Below, piece after piece: positions 13,677-16,186 of a stretch of 16,186 nt of DNA. Source of the DNA: Deltaproteobacteria bacterium (GTDB taxonomy: Bacteria; Desulfobacterota; DSM-4660; Desulfatiglandales; HGW-15); the NCBI GenBank assembly GCA_016932235.1, contig JAFGDF010000166.1, positions 1 to 16,186 of the forward strand. The letters are read 5' to 3'. Both the position numbers and the translations under genes were made by a program. The number at the start of each line of letters is the position of its first letter. The first letter of the stretch is position 1. The notes under the pieces were generated by a model. It did no database searches and was not told the DNA's origin. It saw only the letters and a list, made by a program, of their open reading frames with translations.

Positions 13677-15365
13677 ATGATTATGCCACGGATAAAGTCA
13701 TCTGCCGAATTGGAAGAAATCAGAAAGGACATCTTGTCAAAAAAAGATCCCAGTAAGCCTTGCATTGCCGTATGTTCAGGAGCCGCATGCCAGAGCCTCG
13801 ATAACAATAGGATTATCAGAGCCTTCGAAAAAGAGATACTCACGCGGTCTTTAGACACTAAAGTTGATATAAGGGCAACAGGTTGTCATGGTTTCTGTCA
13901 AAAAGGCCCGAATGTCGTTATCTATCCCGAAGAAATCTGCTACATGCAGGTGACTCCTGAGGATGTCCCGGAAATAGTCACCGAGACGGTGATTGGCAAA
14001 AAAGTCATTGAACGCCTGATCTACAGTTCCCCAAATAGCGGAGAAAAAGCTGCACATATGTCTGAAGTGCCGTTTTACAAGAACCAGATGCGTAACCTGA
14101 TCAGCAATAATCTAAAAATTGATCCGAAGAGCATTGATGACTATCTGGCAATCGGCGGCTATTCCGCTTTATCCAAAGCGCTTTTTGAGATGACCCCTGA
14201 GCAGGTCCTTGAAGAAGTAAAGAAAGCCAACCTGCGCGGCAGGGGTGGCGGCGGATTTCCTGCCGGGTTGAAGTGGGAGACCGCCCGTAATGCCGCCGGG
14301 GAAGAAAAGTATGTGATCGTAAACGGTCATGAAGGTCTGCCAGGTGCTTTCATGGATAGAGCCATCCTTACGGGAAATCCTCATTGTGTTTTGGAGGGAT
14401 TAATAATAGGGGCCTATGCGATCGGCTCCCGTCAGGGATTTATCTATACGCGTCATGACGCGCCTCAATTATTAGCTAATGTTAATTCGGCACTCGCCCA
14501 GGCAAAGGAATACGGATTTCTCGGTGAAAATATCCTAGGAACCGGCTTCAACTTTAATGTTGAGTTGCATTTTGATGTGGGGATATTCGTCTCAGGTGAA
14601 TCCAGTGCATTAATGAAGTCAATAGAAGGGAACAATCCTGAGCCGAGACCTAAATATATCCGCACCTCGGTTCATGGTATCTGGGACAGGCCGAGCAACT
14701 TGAATAATGTGGAAACCTGGTCAAATGTAGCCCAGATAATCAACAAAGGCGCCGAGTGGTATACCAGTATCGGGACGGAGCGGAGCAAAGGTACGAAGCT
14801 TCTGTCCTTGTCTGGAAATATAGTGAATTCCGGGGTTGTTGAAGTACCCTTTGGAACCACGCTCAGGCGAATCATTTACGACATCGGCGGCGGCATACCA
14901 AACAAGAAGAAACTCAAAGCGGTTCACTTGGGAGGTCCTATGGGAGGTTGTGTTCCCGAGAGTTACCTCGACACTCCCTTGGACTTTGATGAAATGTCAA
15001 AACTGGGGGCCCCCATAGGAGCCGGTGATGTGCTGGTATTGGATGAAGACACCAGTATGGTGGAATTGACCAAATTCTATCTCACCTTTCTTACAAACGA
15101 ATCTTGCGGAAAATGCGTCCCATGCCGCGAAGGCATCAGGCAGATGATCAAGATAGTGACGAGAATCAGCAAAGGAAATGGAAAGGAAGGAGACATCGAG
15201 CTTTTGGAGGAGATAGCCGAGGTAGCAGGAGCAGCCTCTCTGTGCGCTTTAGGGAAAACGGCTTCTGACCCCCTTAAAAGCACTTTGCGCCACTTCAGGG
15301 ATGAATATGAGGCAAATATTATGTCAGAGTCGGCAATGTCCCATCAAAAGGCGAATGTAGCTTAA
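13677..15365 (+). CDS. bamH: BamH, NuoF-like flavoprotein with fused N-terminal NuoE-like domain
   Basis: The 562-residue protein starts with a thioredoxin-like [2Fe-2S] domain (C33-x4-C38, C70-x3-C74). It continues with the NuoF core: glycine loop G188-RGGGGFPAGLKW, an FMN region, an SLBB-like segment at about 400-450, and a [4Fe-4S] site C477-x2-C480-x2-C483 with C523. It ends without the extra C-terminal ferredoxin of HydB-type enzymes. In complex I relatives this unit exchanges hydride with NAD(H). Here several pocket residues differ: N216-G-H-E-G-L-P-G replaces the usual NADExEPG, and V-S306-G-E-S-S-A replaces CGEET. NAD(H) use is thus uncertain. It begins at ATG 13677, with a second ATG two codons on, 3 nt after bamG. 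Confidence 0.92.
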   Translation: MIMPRIKSSAELEEIRKDILSKKDPSKPCIAVCSGAACQSLDNNRIIRAFEKEILTRSLDTKVDIRATGCHGFCQKGPNVVIYPEEICYMQVTPEDVPEIVTETVIGKKVIERLIYSSPNSGEKAAHMSEVPFYKNQMRNLISNNLKIDPKSIDDYLAIGGYSALSKALFEMTPEQVLEEVKKANLRGRGGGGFPAGLKWETARNAAGEEKYVIVNGHEGLPGAFMDRAILTGNPHCVLEGLIIGAYAIGSRQGFIYTRHDAPQLLANVNSALAQAKEYGFLGENILGTGFNFNVELHFDVGIFVSGESSALMKSIEGNNPEPRPKYIRTSVHGIWDRPSNLNNVETWSNVAQIINKGAEWYTSIGTERSKGTKLLSLSGNIVNSGVVEVPFGTTLRRIIYDIGGGIPNKKKLKAVHLGGPMGGCVPESYLDTPLDFDEMSKLGAPIGAGDVLVLDEDTSMVELTKFYLTFLTNESCGKCVPCREGIRQMIKIVTRISKGNGKEGDIELLEEIAEVAGAASLCALGKTASDPLKSTLRHFRDEYEANIMSESAMSHQKANVA

Positions 15366-15467
15366 TGCGGTATCGTAACAGGATAGCAATTAAGTAGGGC
15401 AGATATTATACAAAAAAATTCAATGAGATAAATTTCAGGAGATTATTCTCAGAGAGAGCAGATAGAG
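15366..15467 (+). other. bamH-bamI intergenic gap
   Basis: This 102-nt stretch is AT-rich in its middle (TATTATACAAAAAAATT). It carries a weak GAGA-TTAT-TCTC inverted repeat. No convincing promoter, terminator or small reading frame was seen. Co-transcription of bamI with the genes before it is the simplest reading. Confidence 0.4.
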
Positions 15468-16079
15468 ATGAGTGAAATCATTTTTGAGATCGATGGAAAA
15501 GAGGTTAAGGCAAAAGAAGGAATGACCGTTCTGGAGGCGGCCCAGGGTGCTGATATACATATTCCCACCTTATGTCACCACGAGAAACTTGAACCCTATG
15601 GAGGGTGCAGGTTATGCACGGTTGAGGTAGATGTCCGGGGAAGAACTAATTTTGTTGCTGCCTGCCTCTACCCTGTGGCACCGGATCTGGTGGTCAGGAC
15701 AAGGTCTGAAAAGATCGACAAGATTCGTAAGATGATCCTTGAGCTGTTGATGGCCCATGCGCCTGACTCCCCACAACTGCTTGATATGGCTAAGGAATAT
15801 GGAGCAGACCGGAACCGTTTTGAAAAGGAGTCATCCTTTTGTGTACTGTGTGGCCTTTGTGTAAGATACTGCGCTGAAGTCAAAAAGAAAAACGCAATCG
15901 CATTTATTAATAACGGGTCAAAACGGGAGATAAGTTTCATCCCTGAGATAGCCTCCAAGGAGTGCTGGAACTGTAAGGAGTGCTTTCCTCTCTGTCCCAC
16001 ATCCTATCTCCAGGCGGCTTACGAGTTAACCCAGGCACTTGCCTTTCCAACTCATCCTATAAAAATCGCCTCAGTGTAA
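15468..16079 (+). CDS. bamI: BamI, short NuoG-like ferredoxin subunit
   Basis: This 203-residue protein matches only the N-terminal part of NuoG, like HoxU-type diaphorase subunits. A plant-type [2Fe-2S] domain has C36, C47-x2-C50 and C66. Two [4Fe-4S] motifs follow: C125/C128/C131/C135 and C166/C169/C172/C176-Pro. The His/Cys-ligated cluster that lies between them in NuoG is missing: the corresponding MAHAPDSPQL has the His but no cysteines. It presumably links BamH clusters to the rest of the complex. The 102-nt gap before it is the largest inside the operon and shows no clear promoter or terminator. The ribosome-binding site is weak (GATAGAG directly before ATG). Confidence 0.9.
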   Translation: MSEIIFEIDGKEVKAKEGMTVLEAAQGADIHIPTLCHHEKLEPYGGCRLCTVEVDVRGRTNFVAACLYPVAPDLVVRTRSEKIDKIRKMILELLMAHAPDSPQLLDMAKEYGADRNRFEKESSFCVLCGLCVRYCAEVKKKNAIAFINNGSKREISFIPEIASKECWNCKECFPLCPTSYLQAAYELTQALAFPTHPIKIASV

Positions 16080-16127
16080 CAGGCAATTTCAGTTATTCCT
16101 TAGTCGAATTGCTGAGGGCCCAATATT

Positions 16128-16186
16128 ATGGCCCGGGATGAGGAGGAAGGAATCGCCGCCAATCCGGATGCCCTTTTTGTTGAAAG
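16128..16186 (+). CDS. Possible start of a further gene, cut by the right window edge
   Basis: An ATG at 16128 has GAGGG (16114-16118) 9 nt upstream and stays open for 19 codons to the edge (MARDEEEGIAANPDALFVE). The fragment is too short to recognise. The start region overlaps a GGGCC...GGCCC inverted repeat (16116-16134), which could form a hairpin over the start codon or could be chance. No poly-T tract marks the end of the bam operon between 16080 and 16128. Confidence 0.3.
   Translation, partial: MARDEEEGIAANPDALFVE

Noticed and set aside
16116..16134. GGGCC...GGCCC hairpin as transcription terminator of the operon
   Set aside because: Only five base pairs with a nine-nt loop and no following T run. 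It overlaps a possible start codon, so termination is not supported.

Overview
The window suggests a strictly anaerobic, selenocysteine-using bacterium of the Desulfobacterota (deltaproteobacterial) type that degrades aromatic compounds. This rests on gene content: it carries a complete, collinear bamB-bamC-bamD-bamE-bamF-bamG-bamH-bamI set for the tungsten-dependent class II benzoyl-CoA reductase, known from Geobacter metallireducens and aromatic-degrading sulfate reducers and syntrophs. No rRNA, tRNA, CRISPR array, insertion sequence or phage gene was seen. The species cannot be named from the sequence.

Layout. Positions 1-372 hold the 5' part of a minus-strand amidohydrolase that runs off the left edge. 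A divergent promoter region (373-644) separates it from a plus-strand ferritin-like gene (645-1124). Next comes a tight fdhD / sensor kinase / receiver-only regulator group (1269-4367). An IclR-family regulator follows, with its own promoter and a perfect palindrome (4386-5212), then a 68-residue protein of unknown function (5238-5444). The catalytic and electron-transfer operon bamBCDEFGHI fills 5527-16079. A possible new reading frame begins at 16128 and leaves the window.

How the parts fit. BamB (AOR-family tungstoenzyme) and BamC (three-cluster ferredoxin) form the dearomatising module that reduces benzoyl-CoA to the cyclic dienoyl-CoA. BamD (HdrB/D-like), BamE (double HdrA-like flavoprotein) and BamF (MvhD-like selenoprotein) form a heterodisulfide-reductase-like module. 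BamG, BamH and BamI resemble the NuoE/F/G input module of complex I. Together they are thought to drive the very low-potential ring reduction by flavin-based electron bifurcation. FdhD just upstream may mature the tungsten-pterin cofactor. The two-component pair and IclR protein are the obvious candidates for aromatic-responsive control.

The main points for a second look are these. BamF is split by an in-frame TGA read as selenocysteine, with a SECIS-like hairpin behind it, and ends in a winged-helix-like domain. BamH has several changed residues in the canonical FMN/NADH pocket. BamE has Asp in place of a cluster Cys. The first CCG domain of BamD is incomplete. BamI lacks the NuoG His/Cys cluster. 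The unknown small gene precedes bamB, and palindromes sit in three of the promoter regions.
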